A DNA stretch of 64,000 bases from Sipunculus nudus. Taxonomy: Eukaryota; Annelida; Sipuncula; Golfingiida; Sipunculidae. Position 1 is the stretch's first letter. Every line of letters begins with the position of its first letter. Both the position numbers and the translations under genes were made by a program. Positions 28,640 through 37,785 of the stretch are shown here, in pieces. The stretch covers positions 1-64,000 of the forward strand of contig JAPPUL010000087.1 of assembly GCA_026874595.1 (NCBI GenBank). Reading direction: 5' to 3'. The notes under the pieces are model-generated. The model was not told where the DNA came from. It ran no database searches and saw only the letters and a list, made by a program, of their open reading frames with translations.

Positions 28640-30480
28640 TTATTTCCAAAAAAAGAAGATAAGGGCCATAATTAAAGTTGGGATAATTGCATATATAAAA
28701 AGACTTAAAGGAGATATGCCACCATCAAAATATTTCTTTAAAATAGACTGTCCTGCAGGATTTGGCGCATTTGCAATAACCGTAAGTCCTCCACCAGTAA
28801 CAGCTCCAGATACAACAGCATATTTTAAAGCATCACTAAAATTAGGGACAAGTGTACTAAGATACGTAACAGCCGCATTATCATTAAACGCCGTCAAAAC
28901 TATAGCTCCTACCATAAGCGGGTAACTCAGTCAAATTGCTCAAAACAGGCTCAATCCACCACCCTTGTAATCCCCCATGAATAACAAGTCCTGCAAGAAA
29001 AAATCCAACCAAAAGAGACGGCCTAAGATCCATTCTATTCTGATACTTCGACGTTACATCTGCAAAACCAAGAAAAAATAAAAAGCCACCTACAAACAAA
29101 ACCGGATAATGCACATTAACAACAGTCCAAACTAAAAAACCTATGTGGATAATCATAATCCAAACAGGTACCTTATCACGACGTCTGTCCCAATTCGGGT
29201 CTGGATAAAAAGGCCGCTCTTCTTTAGGCAGCAATCCTGGCAATGTCTTTTTTATCTCATTCTCCTTAACCTCTTCAAACATATTGTCAAACGACTTCAT
29301 AACAAGACCTTTATCAACATCCTCATCCTTTATATGCCACCTCAATCTATCCGCTAAAGCACGCTTTATTGCTGCTGCTTTTTTCTCAAAGCGATTTTTA
29401 AAGTCAAGCTCTGACGACTCGCGATACTCAATCTCATCGAATTTCTCCTCAAGACGCTTTCTCTTTATAAACCGTTCTTCAAGTGTCTTTTGGATAGATA
29501 TCATTCTATACTTCTCCTGCAAAACTTTAAACTCCTCTCTGAATATTAGCCAATAGATAATGTTAGATATCAAAATACCAAAAAACGCCTTGATTCCAAA
29601 GCTCATAAACATAAACGTTAAACCCCAATCCCACGGCCCTGCTACCATAAGCACAGGGGGTGCTGCAAAATGAGTGAATGTCCCTCCTACCGATATGTTT
29701 ACAAAAAGTAAAGCCAGTGTACTATATTTCAATTTTGTGCTTGGGTTAAGCTCATAAAATTTATCTGCTAATATTAATGCTGATATTGTCATTGCGGCTT
29801 GGCTCTGTTATAAATGAACCCAGAATTGGCCCTACTGTTAGTATTGTAAACCACCATACCGCAAGGTCTCCCTTATACAAATGAGCCACCTTCGACATCA
29901 AAAGGCGCGACAACACTAAGATCGGGCGGGTTGCCGCCAAAGTCATTATAACCACCACAAACATCGGCTCTGTATAATTTACCTTATACGATACATATTG
30001 TACTGCTATGCTTAAGTCTTTAAAGTAAAATAGCATCGCAAGTAGCAATACCGCTACCCATAACCCAAATACTACCTCAACCTCTCCCATGAAATGTAGA
30101 TAGCCTGCAAGAAAACGTCTTGCATCTTTGCCTTTCTTTATCCCTTTTTCTTTTCTTTCCTTATAGCTTTTCTCTACTTTATGAGCCAACTTAAGAATTG
30201 CACTACTACGGAATGTATGCATTATCGCACATAAGAAAATTAGACTCGCTATCAAATTAAATGGCTCTACTTCTATACGATGTTTTAGTATCTCCATTAT
30301 ACTAGTAAGATGTCTATCTTCATAACTATCAAGTGCCCTTGGGAAATTTATTCCCTTACCCTCACCGCCTAAATTACCACCACCTGCTGCATACCCAAAC
30401 TCACTCACTGCAAAATACATAACCACTAGGAAAAATAAAAGTCCTATCCAAAACCATTTATATCGTATTTGAAGACCCAT
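28640..30480 (-). CDS. Putative Na+/H+ antiporter of the NhaD/DUF1504-like family, frame broken twice
   Basis: Membrane carrier of about 610 residues when joined. An N-terminal signal-like segment (WIGLLFFLVVMYFAVSEFGY) is followed by ten or more hydrophobic helices, with FGLWVAVLLLAMLFYF, NISVGGTFTHFAAPPVLMVA and TAFNDNAAVTYLSTLVP as family-like blocks, and a charged central loop. Similar proteins occur in Chlamydiae and spirochaetes. The conserved chain changes frame near 29799-29800 (one A too many on the coding strand, before PAAMTISALILADKF) and at 28920-28922 (CCC in place of CC, before LMVGAIVLTAFNDN). Ion specificity is not proven by sequence. Confidence 0.82.
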
Positions 30481-30600
30481 ACTCGCTTGAACCCCTATCT
30501 TGAATTAGTTATAAAAAATATATATCTTTAACTTTTAACTTACAAACTATTTATTTATAAAAGATTTATTATTTGTTACTTATTTTGGATTATACTCACT

Positions 30601-31458
30601 ATGTCTTATCTTGCTAAAATGCGTTTAAGCAAAGAGTGGTACCCGCATGAGGAGATGCTTTGCTTAAACACTATTAAAGAATTTATTAGCTCTTCTAAGA
30701 GTAAAAGAAATAGCAGCTTTAATGCTTGTCTTGTTCCCCATGCCGCTTGGATATTCTGCGGCAAAATCATTGCTAATACCCTCTTTGCTCTTTACAACAA
30801 TAGTAAATCTAATGATATTAAACGAGTTGTTCTCCTTGGAGGACACCTCCTGCCAAATGACCCCATACTCTATTTCGGGTGCGACTCCTTTGAGACCCCT
30901 CTCGGTAACATTACTCAAGATAATAAGACCATATCTAATATCCTTAACGATATCAATAAGTTCTACCACTGCCAAAAAGCTACTCAAGATAATTCCATCG
31001 AAACCATACTCCCTTTTATTAAGTTCTTCTTCCCTAATACAAAAATTATAACCTTGAGAATCCCTCCTATATTAAACAAATTAAAAGATATTGCCGCCTC
31101 TATCTTAAAGCATATTAATCCAAAAGAAACTTTATTTATTGCCTCCTCAGACCTAACTCATTATGGACCCGCTTACCATCTCACTCATGAAAATCATTCG
31201 TCTATAGAACAAAATCTAAGCTGGGCTAAACATAATGATCTAAAACTTATTAACTTTATCTTAAATAGGGATTATAGTAATACCATAAAGCATGCAACGC
31301 AAAATAACGCTGCATGTAGCTCAGGAGCTATATCTACTGCCTTAATTATTTCTTCTCTAATTAATACTAATCTCTCCCCTTGCTTAATCGATTATTACTC
31401 AAGCTTTGACATTAGACCATATGAGAATTTTGTCGGCTATGCCGGAGTCACTTTCTAA
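30601..31458 (+). CDS. MEMO1-family (AmmeMemoRadiSam B) protein
   Basis: 285 residues of the MEMO fold, related to extradiol dioxygenases. Histidines that could bind metal are seen in VPHAAWIFCGKI and SSDLTHYGPAYHL, plus KHNDL and NNAACSSGAI near the end. The bacterial family often occurs with AMMECR1 and a radical SAM enzyme in the AmmeMemoRadiSam set; neither neighbour is present here, and the biochemical role in bacteria is poorly known. It is followed after 3 bp by a U32 gene, clearly one transcript. The coding strand is C-rich by eye, unlike most + strand genes in the window. Confidence 0.88.
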   Translation: MSYLAKMRLSKEWYPHEEMLCLNTIKEFISSSKSKRNSSFNACLVPHAAWIFCGKIIANTLFALYNNSKSNDIKRVVLLGGHLLPNDPILYFGCDSFETPLGNITQDNKTISNILNDINKFYHCQKATQDNSIETILPFIKFFFPNTKIITLRIPPILNKLKDIAASILKHINPKETLFIASSDLTHYGPAYHLTHENHSSIEQNLSWAKHNDLKLINFILNRDYSNTIKHATQNNAACSSGAISTALIISSLINTNLSPCLIDYYSSFDIRPYENFVGYAGVTF

Positions 31459-31461
31459 ATT

Positions 31462-32730
31462 ATGAAATTTACTACCTATCTAAACGACCTTAGGTCACTT
31501 AACATGCTCTTGGATATCGGCTTTGACAAAATCATTATCGAAGAACCAGCCTTTTCCCTCTTTTCTAAAAAAACTTTTAATACAAAACCTAATTACAACT
31601 ATATCTTGGCGGCTTTACAAAAAATTAAAAACGCTAAAAGCACTACTAAAGTAGTTTTTAATATCGATTTAATCCCTCATAACAAAGACCTTGATAACAT
31701 AAGCACACTAATCCATACCATTAAAAACAAAGGCTTTGACGCTATTAGAATTCAGGATATTGGTCTTGCTTTGTTTATTTCCAAAATCGACCCGAATATT
31801 CATATCGAAATTAATTCTGTTACTGGAAATTATAACTATGCTGCTATTTTGGCCCTTGAAAAGAATATTAAAAACCTAACCTCTATTACTCTCTCTAAGG
31901 AAATTGGCTATAAGGACATAAAACTCATAAACTCTTTATCAAAGCTTGATAACGAACTTTTGATTCATGGGAATATGCTCCTTTTCTACACAAAACGTAA
32001 CCTTATAGCTCAAAATAAACCCATCTTCGAAAAAATACAAAAAAAACAACTTACAAAAAAGGATAATGACAATATTATGCTTTACCTTCAAGAGCAAAAA
32101 CGCATAGGCAAATATTTTCCCCTACTGACCAATAAGCATGGTTCTTTCCTCTTCCTACCTGAGGTATTGTCTCTGGCTTGCCATACAAACTTAATTCATG
32201 AGATAGGTTTAAAATATTTTCTTTTCGATTTCAGGTATAATACTAATTACAAAACCGTACGTGGCGTTATGAATTTATACAAAAAGGCTTTTGACAATCT
32301 TAATAACAAGAATATCATAAAACACAATTATCAAACATATTACAACGAAATTGCAAAATACTATAAACAAGGGCTTACTGAAGGTTTTTTCATTCAAGGA
32401 CAATATGCTTACGAAAAAGAAATTACTAAAAAGCAAAGTCAAAACAAAGATAAAAATAAACCTAAAGACAATATAACTAAGGTTGCTTTTGTGCTTGGCG
32501 TTGTTAAAGAAAAACTTATTGCTGTTAAGACTTTCGATTCGTTTGAATATGAGGATTTGCTTTATATCATAACACCAGAAAATAAAACAATTAAATACAC
32601 TCTAAAAACTATTACTACTTTAGATAATAATAAGTTAGACAAAGCCTCCAAAAATAAAATACTACTTTTAAATTGGGCCAAGAACGTTATCCCCAAAAGC
32701 ATAATATATAAACATATAAAAAATACTTAA
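31462..32730 (+). CDS. U32 family peptidase/RNA hydroxylase-like protein
   Basis: 422 residues. The fold is recognisable from the TIM-barrel pattern (FDKIIIEEPAF, FDAIRIQDIGLALFI, IHIEINSVTGNYN) and the family segment ITLSKEIGYKDI with ELLIHGNMLLFYTKRN. The central cysteines that bind an iron-sulfur cluster in TrhP/RlhA are not evident, so its activity is doubtful. Known U32 members act in RNA hydroxylation or as collagenase-like proteins. A lysine- and asparagine-rich insert (QSQNKDKNKPKDN) precedes the C-terminal beta domain. It overlaps the end of the convergent gene by 4 bp. Coding strand is C-rich, as in the gene before it. Confidence 0.78.
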   Translation: MKFTTYLNDLRSLNMLLDIGFDKIIIEEPAFSLFSKKTFNTKPNYNYILAALQKIKNAKSTTKVVFNIDLIPHNKDLDNISTLIHTIKNKGFDAIRIQDIGLALFISKIDPNIHIEINSVTGNYNYAAILALEKNIKNLTSITLSKEIGYKDIKLINSLSKLDNELLIHGNMLLFYTKRNLIAQNKPIFEKIQKKQLTKKDNDNIMLYLQEQKRIGKYFPLLTNKHGSFLFLPEVLSLACHTNLIHEIGLKYFLFDFRYNTNYKTVRGVMNLYKKAFDNLNNKNIIKHNYQTYYNEIAKYYKQGLTEGFFIQGQYAYEKEITKKQSQNKDKNKPKDNITKVAFVLGVVKEKLIAVKTFDSFEYEDLLYIITPENKTIKYTLKTITTLDNNKLDKASKNKILLLNWAKNVIPKSIIYKHIKNT

Positions 32731-33755
32731 AGAAGACTCTCCTTCTTAACCAAATACAAAAACATAGAGGTTGCAACTATTAAATTCCCATACAAATCAA
32801 ATGAAAGTCCTATAAAATTTGTTCCCGTCAAAATGGTTGATACATATTTGCCATCACGTACTTTTATAACCCTGCTCTCACCCCGTTTTGTCTCTGTTAT
32901 GTAAAATGTATTATCAGAAGCTATAACAAAACCATGAAACAAACTAAGTGCACTATAATAAACAGTTTTCTCTGCTGTTTCCTTGTCTATTTTATAGATA
33001 TAATTATATCCCATATGCACTGGGTTTGACACATATAAATTATCTTCCTTGTCAAAGGCCATATGAAACGCTATATAGCTTTGAGGTATAGATGCATAAA
33101 CTTTAGCCTTGCCATCAGCATCAAGTTTAAAGATTGTCCCCCCCCTATCACCTACATATACTTCTCCTTTACTATTAACAGCAAGTCCGAAGGCAACTCC
33201 AAGCCCTTGGGAAAATACATCATAACTGCCTTGCTCCTTTGTCCTATATATTTTCCCATCAAAACGACTTGCTATATATAAATACTCATCCTTAAAAAGT
33301 AAAGACGTTGCGTTTGTTATTCCCGTTAAGTATACTTCCTTCTCATAATGCTTATCTATCTTATATACTGATATCGTAGTTTGCTCACCTCGTCCGCCAC
33401 TATAAGTTGCATATATACTACCATCTCCCCCTATTGCTGGATTATCTATCATATGAAGTCCTCCAACTATTACATCAGGTACCAAAAAAGGATATCTATT
33501 ACTCCTATGTTCTCCTATATTTACATACACTTCTCCACTTACTATGTTTGGTGGTATTGAAACCAGCATCTTTTCATCACTTAGGCCCTTTATATAGGTT
33601 TTAGAGTTTGAGAATATCAAATTATAATCTTTTAAATCATTTGCACGGAAATTCTTGCCCTTTATTGTTACCCAGCCCCCAGGCAGTCCTATGCTAGGAC
33701 TTATTTCATCTATGTGGATCTTGCCACTATCTCCCTTTAATTTGTTCCAAAGCAT
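32727..33755 (-). CDS. IPT/TIG domain plus NHL/SMP-30-like beta-propeller protein
   Basis: 342 residues. The N-terminus is a TIG immunoglobulin-like domain (ISPSIGLPGGWVTIKGKNF, ending VPDVIVGG). The remainder is a six-bladed propeller-like series of repeats such as VNSKGEVYVGDRGGTIFKL, DKEDNLYVSNPVHMGYNYIY and SFDLYGNLIVATSMFLYLV. No signal peptide is seen, although this type of domain is usually extracytoplasmic. It starts inside galU (29-bp overlap), which suggests translational coupling. An upstream or alternative start that adds a signal is not visible. Function unknown; binding to sugar or protein is plausible. Confidence 0.8.
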   Translation of the reverse strand: MLWNKLKGDSGKIHIDEISPSIGLPGGWVTIKGKNFRANDLKDYNLIFSNSKTYIKGLSDEKMLVSIPPNIVSGEVYVNIGEHRSNRYPFLVPDVIVGGLHMIDNPAIGGDGSIYATYSGGRGEQTTISVYKIDKHYEKEVYLTGITNATSLLFKDEYLYIASRFDGKIYRTKEQGSYDVFSQGLGVAFGLAVNSKGEVYVGDRGGTIFKLDADGKAKVYASIPQSYIAFHMAFDKEDNLYVSNPVHMGYNYIYKIDKETAEKTVYYSALSLFHGFVIASDNTFYITETKRGESRVIKVRDGKYVSTILTGTNFIGLSFDLYGNLIVATSMFLYLVKKESLL

Positions 33756-34626
33756 TTTCTAAAAACCTTATGTATTCTTCTTTTATATCTTTTCGCATAA
33801 GACCGTATTGCGTCATCGCCTTTATATACCCTAGAGGTTGACCTGTGTCATATAAATCTCCTCTAAATATACATGATACTACCTCCCCTACATGCGAAAG
33901 CTCATTTATTGCTGACGTTAGATAATATTCACCGCCTCCTTTATGTTTACTTAGACCCCTTTCTAGTACTCCAAATATCTCCTCATTTAATAAATATCGG
34001 CCTATTGATACATAAGAACTTGGTTCGCTACCTTTTGGCGGCTTTTCTACTATTCCTTTTGTCAAAACTATCTCTCCATCCTCATTATTCCCCCCCTCCC
34101 CCTCCACACCTCCTAATACCTCTATTACCCCATATCGCGATACATCCTCCCCTCTCATGTCTTTTACTGCTAAAACACTCTTTCCTGTCGATTCATGCGC
34201 TTCGATTAATTGCTTAGATAAACTACTCCCTTTTGTAAATACTATGTCATCTGGAAACGCAAGTATAAACGCTCCCCTTAAAAAACCCTTCCCTAGTAAT
34301 ACCGCATCTCCTGTCCCCAGCATCTCCTTTTGGCGTATAAAGTATATCTTTAAGCCCTCTCGCTCCATACTCTTAAACTTAAGCACCTTCTTCGCATCAG
34401 AAACATAGCGCTCAAGCTCTATGTCGCGATCATAATAATTCGCAAATAATCCCGCCTTACGCCTTGAACTTACAATCAATATCTCTCTTATCCCCGCATC
34501 GTACATCTCTTCTACTATGAAATCAAGCGATGGCCTGTCTATTAACGGCAACAGCTCCTTCGGAACCACCTTCGTTACCGGGAAAAATCGACTCCCATAC
34601 CCTCCACACAATATTAATCCTCGCAT
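33727..34626 (-). CDS. galU: UTP-glucose-1-phosphate uridylyltransferase or related nucleotidyltransferase
   Basis: Makes UDP-glucose from UTP and glucose-1-phosphate for surface glycans. 299 residues with the nucleotidyltransferase start MRGLILCGGYGSRFFPVTK, PKELLPLIDRPSLDFIVEEM, the metal-binding LAFPDDIVF, and GIVEKPPKGSEPSSYVSIGRYLL with the catalytic lysine region. The family includes dTDP- and CDP-glucose synthases, but EKPP and the overall size fit GalU. It stands 123 bp from the lipoprotein gene and is coupled to the TIG-propeller gene. Sequence is intact. Confidence 0.9.
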   Translation of the reverse strand: MRGLILCGGYGSRFFPVTKVVPKELLPLIDRPSLDFIVEEMYDAGIREILIVSSRRKAGLFANYYDRDIELERYVSDAKKVLKFKSMEREGLKIYFIRQKEMLGTGDAVLLGKGFLRGAFILAFPDDIVFTKGSSLSKQLIEAHESTGKSVLAVKDMRGEDVSRYGVIEVLGGVEGEGGNNEDGEIVLTKGIVEKPPKGSEPSSYVSIGRYLLNEEIFGVLERGLSKHKGGGEYYLTSAINELSHVGEVVSCIFRGDLYDTGQPLGYIKAMTQYGLMRKDIKEEYIRFLENALEQIKGR

Positions 34627-34748
34627 ACTCTTCTCCCATTTCTTCTTTAACTATAATCCTCTTCCTTACTATAATCCACTTTCCCATATCACAAAATCAT
34701 ATTGACAAGACCTTACTTCTCCCCTTACTTCTCTGCCCTCTTCTCCCC

Positions 34749-35123
34749 TTACTTCTCCCCTTCCTTCTCCCCCACAGCAGCATTAGAACCTTTACTGTCA
34801 TCTCTAAATATACTCTTTCTCATATATTTAAAAAGCGCCTTCTGGTATCTTCGGTTCTTTTCCTTATCCTCTGTTATCTCCTTATACGCTTTGCTAAACG
34901 CCTTACTCCCCTCACTCAAACTATACCCATACTCTTTAAATAACTTCGAAAGCTTAGCGTTATCTTCTGCTACTCCTCCTATCTTATAACTTAACTCCGC
35001 CATAAATTCAGGATCGTCTGACGTTATCTTCTTTTCAGATTCAACTCCTCCTGAACATCCACTAAATAATATTAGCATAATCAAAGCTATAAACATAATG
35101 CCTAACTTTTCAACCATAGCCAC
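34749..35123 (-). CDS. Small lipoprotein of unknown function
   Basis: 124 residues. A hydrophobic signal (GIMFIALIMLILFSGC) ends in a lipobox-like LFSGC, so the mature protein starts at that cysteine and is lipid-anchored. The rest is charged and helical (ELSYKIGGVAEDNAKLSKLF, ALFKYMRKSIF). The C-terminus ends in GEKEGEK, and the 3' flank repeats the same GGGGAGAAGTAA-like unit, one of the many end duplications in this window. No known family is recognised. It lies upstream of galU on the same strand. Confidence 0.75.
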   Translation of the reverse strand: MAMVEKLGIMFIALIMLILFSGCSGGVESEKKITSDDPEFMAELSYKIGGVAEDNAKLSKLFKEYGYSLSEGSKAFSKAYKEITEDKEKNRRYQKALFKYMRKSIFRDDSKGSNAAVGEKEGEK

Positions 35124-35314
35124 ACCTCCATTTTTTTTAAATATTTTTAAATATATTGTAATATGAATCTCTTTACTACCTCATTAATAAAAAATCCTGC
35201 ATACAAAAAAACATCGCCATTATAATACTTTTCATGAAAACTTTATTTTACATCACCTATAATTCCTCTTTACATTAAATTAATAAAATATTTTATATCC
35301 TAAGTTTTTACTTT

Positions 35315-35363
35315 AAGATATACTATTAGTATCTTTACTATGCTTTTATCTTAGCCTAAGATA
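35315..35363 (+). promoter_or_regulatory. Pair of palindromes upstream of the aconitase gene
   Basis: AAGATA...TATCTT (35315-35335, containing ATACTA-T-TAGTAT) and a perfect 17-bp palindrome TATCTTAGCCTAAGATA (35347-35363) lie 38-86 bp before the start codon. They share the half-site AAGATA/TATCTT, as expected for two operators of one dimeric regulator. A hairpin in the leader is the alternative. Confidence 0.5.
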
Positions 35364-35400
35364 GGCATAAGGTTAAATCTTTATTTGTTGGAGTTTTGAC

Positions 35401-37656
35401 ATGATACGTAACAAAGATATCAAATCTCTCTATCAAGAAATGGATAGAGTACATAATACCATGCGTAAAAGACTTGGCAGGGGGCTTTCTCTTACAGAAA
35501 AAATCCTCTTTTCGCATCTTAACAATTATGAGTCTTGTGATATAAAACGAGGTGTATCCGACCTTGAACTTTCTATTGATAGAATAGCTTTACAAGATGC
35601 TACCGCACAAATGGCTCTACTTCAGTTTATGACCGCAGGGCTTGCGCAAACTGCTGTCCCAACAACTGTACATTGCGACCACCTTATAATGGCTAAAAGC
35701 GGTGTTAAAAATGACTTCCCTGCATCCCTAACCAAAAATGAAGAAGTTTACAGCTTTCTTGAATCTGTTTCGAACAAATATGGTATAGGTTTTTGGAAAC
35801 CGGGTTCGGGGATAATACATCAAGTAATACTTGAGAACTACGCAATACCAGGAACTATGATGCTTGGTGCTGATTCTCATACACCTAACGCTGGTGGGCT
35901 TTGTATGCTTGCTATTGGAGTGGGGGGAGCTGATACTGTGGATGTTATGACGGGACAGTTTTTTGGTCTTCGCATGCCGAAAATCGTTGGTATACATCTT
36001 AAAGGAAAGCTGTCTGGTTGGGCCTCTCCTAAGGACGTTATTCTCAAAGTTGCTAAGATCATGACTGTGAAAGGCGGTACTGGCAAAATAGTTGAATACT
36101 TTGGTGAAGGGGCTAAGAGCATAAGTTGTACCGGGAAAGCCACTATCACAAACATGGGAGCCGAGATAGGTGCTACTACTTCTGTTTTCCCATTTGATGA
36201 GTCTATGGCTGCATATCTTAAACTGACAGACCGTGAGGATATTGCAAAACTGGCCTTGGAATACAAAGAATATCTTGTTCCTGACCCTGATGTTAGGCCA
36301 GAAGATATTTATGATGAGATACACGAAATTGACCTTTCAAGCCTGGAACCTCAAATATCAGGCCCACATACTCCGGATTTAGTACGTCCCATTAGTCAGC
36401 TTGCTAGTGAAATTGATGCGGGTAAATATCCAGAAGTGCTAAGTGCTGCGTTAATTGGAAGCTGTACTAACTCAAGCTATGAGGATTTGACAAAGGTAAA
36501 CGATCTTGTTACACAGGCTTTAGATGCTGGCCTTAAATTAAAGACTAAGTTATTTATAGCTCCTGGCTCTGATAGAATATACTCTACTATTAAGCGAGAT
36601 GGCATAGTTGAAAACCTAGAAAAGATAAATGCAACTGTGCTTGCAAATGCTTGTGGTCCTTGTATAGGGCAATGGCAACGGGATGAAGACGAAACTAAAG
36701 ATATAAATAATATTTTAACTTCTTTTAACCGTAACTTTAAAAAGCGTAACGACGGGAGTGCAAATACAAACGGATTTATATCAAGTCCCTCAATAGTTGT
36801 TGCAATGGCTTTCGCCGGAGATATGAGATTTAATCCTCTAACTTCGACATTAAAAACTCCAAGTGGACAAGACTTTAAGTTTCGTGCACCTGTAGGAGAG
36901 GAATTGCCGTCTAAAGGCTTCGTATCAGAAAAAAGTGGCTATAAAAAGCCAACTATGAGCGGGAGTGTTTCAATTGATCCCAAAAGCAGCAGAATAGCGA
37001 TACTAGAACCATTTGATACTCCAGATTTATCAAAAGACTTTAAAAGTTTGACAATATTACTAAAAGCCCAAGGCAAATGTACAACAGATCATGTATCGCC
37101 AGCAGGCCCATGGCTTACCTACAGAGGGCATATAGACAATATAAGTAAGAATATGTATCTTGGTGCAGTTAATGCCTATACTGGAGAGACAGGACAAGGT
37201 ACAAATATAGCTACAATGCAAGAGCATGTACCGTTTAACGAAATTGCAAGAGATTACAAGAACAAAGGAATAAACTGGGTAGTTATTGCGGATGAGAATT
37301 ATGGCGAGGGCTCAAGTCGAGAACATGCTGCAATGGAACCACGTCATATGGGTTGTAAAGCTATAATTGTAAAGAGTTTTGCACGGATTGCCGAGACGAA
37401 TCTTAAAAAGCAAGGGGTCTTACCGTTATGGTTTTTAGATCCAAGTGACTATGATAAGATTCAGGCAAGCGACAAGATTACTATAAATGATATTGAAACC
37501 ATTGCACCGCTAAAAAATCTAAGAATAACTATAAAACATAAAGATGGGAGCGAGGATATTGCCGAAGTATCGCATACCTTAAATCAATCGCAAATAGAAT
37601 GGTTTAAGGCAGGATCTGCGCTTAATTGCCTTAGAAAGGGCGAGAGTGCAGCTTAG
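35401..37656 (+). CDS. acn: Aconitate hydratase
   Basis: 751 residues. Converts citrate to isocitrate through cis-aconitate with a 4Fe-4S cluster. The three cluster cysteines are in GSCTNSS and ACGPCIGQW; GADSHTPNAGGLCMLAIGVGG and GEGSSREHAAMEPR are the usual substrate blocks. Size and sequence resemble mitochondrial-type aconitase. Many host-bound spirochaetes lack a citrate cycle, so the gene implies a more complete carbon metabolism. ATG 35401 follows TTGGAG. It stands alone with a 277-bp upstream region containing two palindromes. No citrate synthase or isocitrate dehydrogenase is in view. Confidence 0.95.
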   Translation: MIRNKDIKSLYQEMDRVHNTMRKRLGRGLSLTEKILFSHLNNYESCDIKRGVSDLELSIDRIALQDATAQMALLQFMTAGLAQTAVPTTVHCDHLIMAKSGVKNDFPASLTKNEEVYSFLESVSNKYGIGFWKPGSGIIHQVILENYAIPGTMMLGADSHTPNAGGLCMLAIGVGGADTVDVMTGQFFGLRMPKIVGIHLKGKLSGWASPKDVILKVAKIMTVKGGTGKIVEYFGEGAKSISCTGKATITNMGAEIGATTSVFPFDESMAAYLKLTDREDIAKLALEYKEYLVPDPDVRPEDIYDEIHEIDLSSLEPQISGPHTPDLVRPISQLASEIDAGKYPEVLSAALIGSCTNSSYEDLTKVNDLVTQALDAGLKLKTKLFIAPGSDRIYSTIKRDGIVENLEKINATVLANACGPCIGQWQRDEDETKDINNILTSFNRNFKKRNDGSANTNGFISSPSIVVAMAFAGDMRFNPLTSTLKTPSGQDFKFRAPVGEELPSKGFVSEKSGYKKPTMSGSVSIDPKSSRIAILEPFDTPDLSKDFKSLTILLKAQGKCTTDHVSPAGPWLTYRGHIDNISKNMYLGAVNAYTGETGQGTNIATMQEHVPFNEIARDYKNKGINWVVIADENYGEGSSREHAAMEPRHMGCKAIIVKSFARIAETNLKKQGVLPLWFLDPSDYDKIQASDKITINDIETIAPLKNLRITIKHKDGSEDIAEVSHTLNQSQIEWFKAGSALNCLRKGESAA

Positions 37657-37785
37657 TTTCTAAATTTATTTACTTTACTCTATTTATGCTTGTATGCTTT
37701 TATAAGTTATAAATTAAAAGATGTTTATGGCGTTTATTGAGTTATGCTCTTAACATATTCCTAATACCATATTAATATTTAGGTG

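Noticed and set aside
28620-28925. + strand reading frame of 101 codons opposite the antiporter
   Set aside because: Shadow of the conserved minus-strand membrane protein; no ribosome site or family features.
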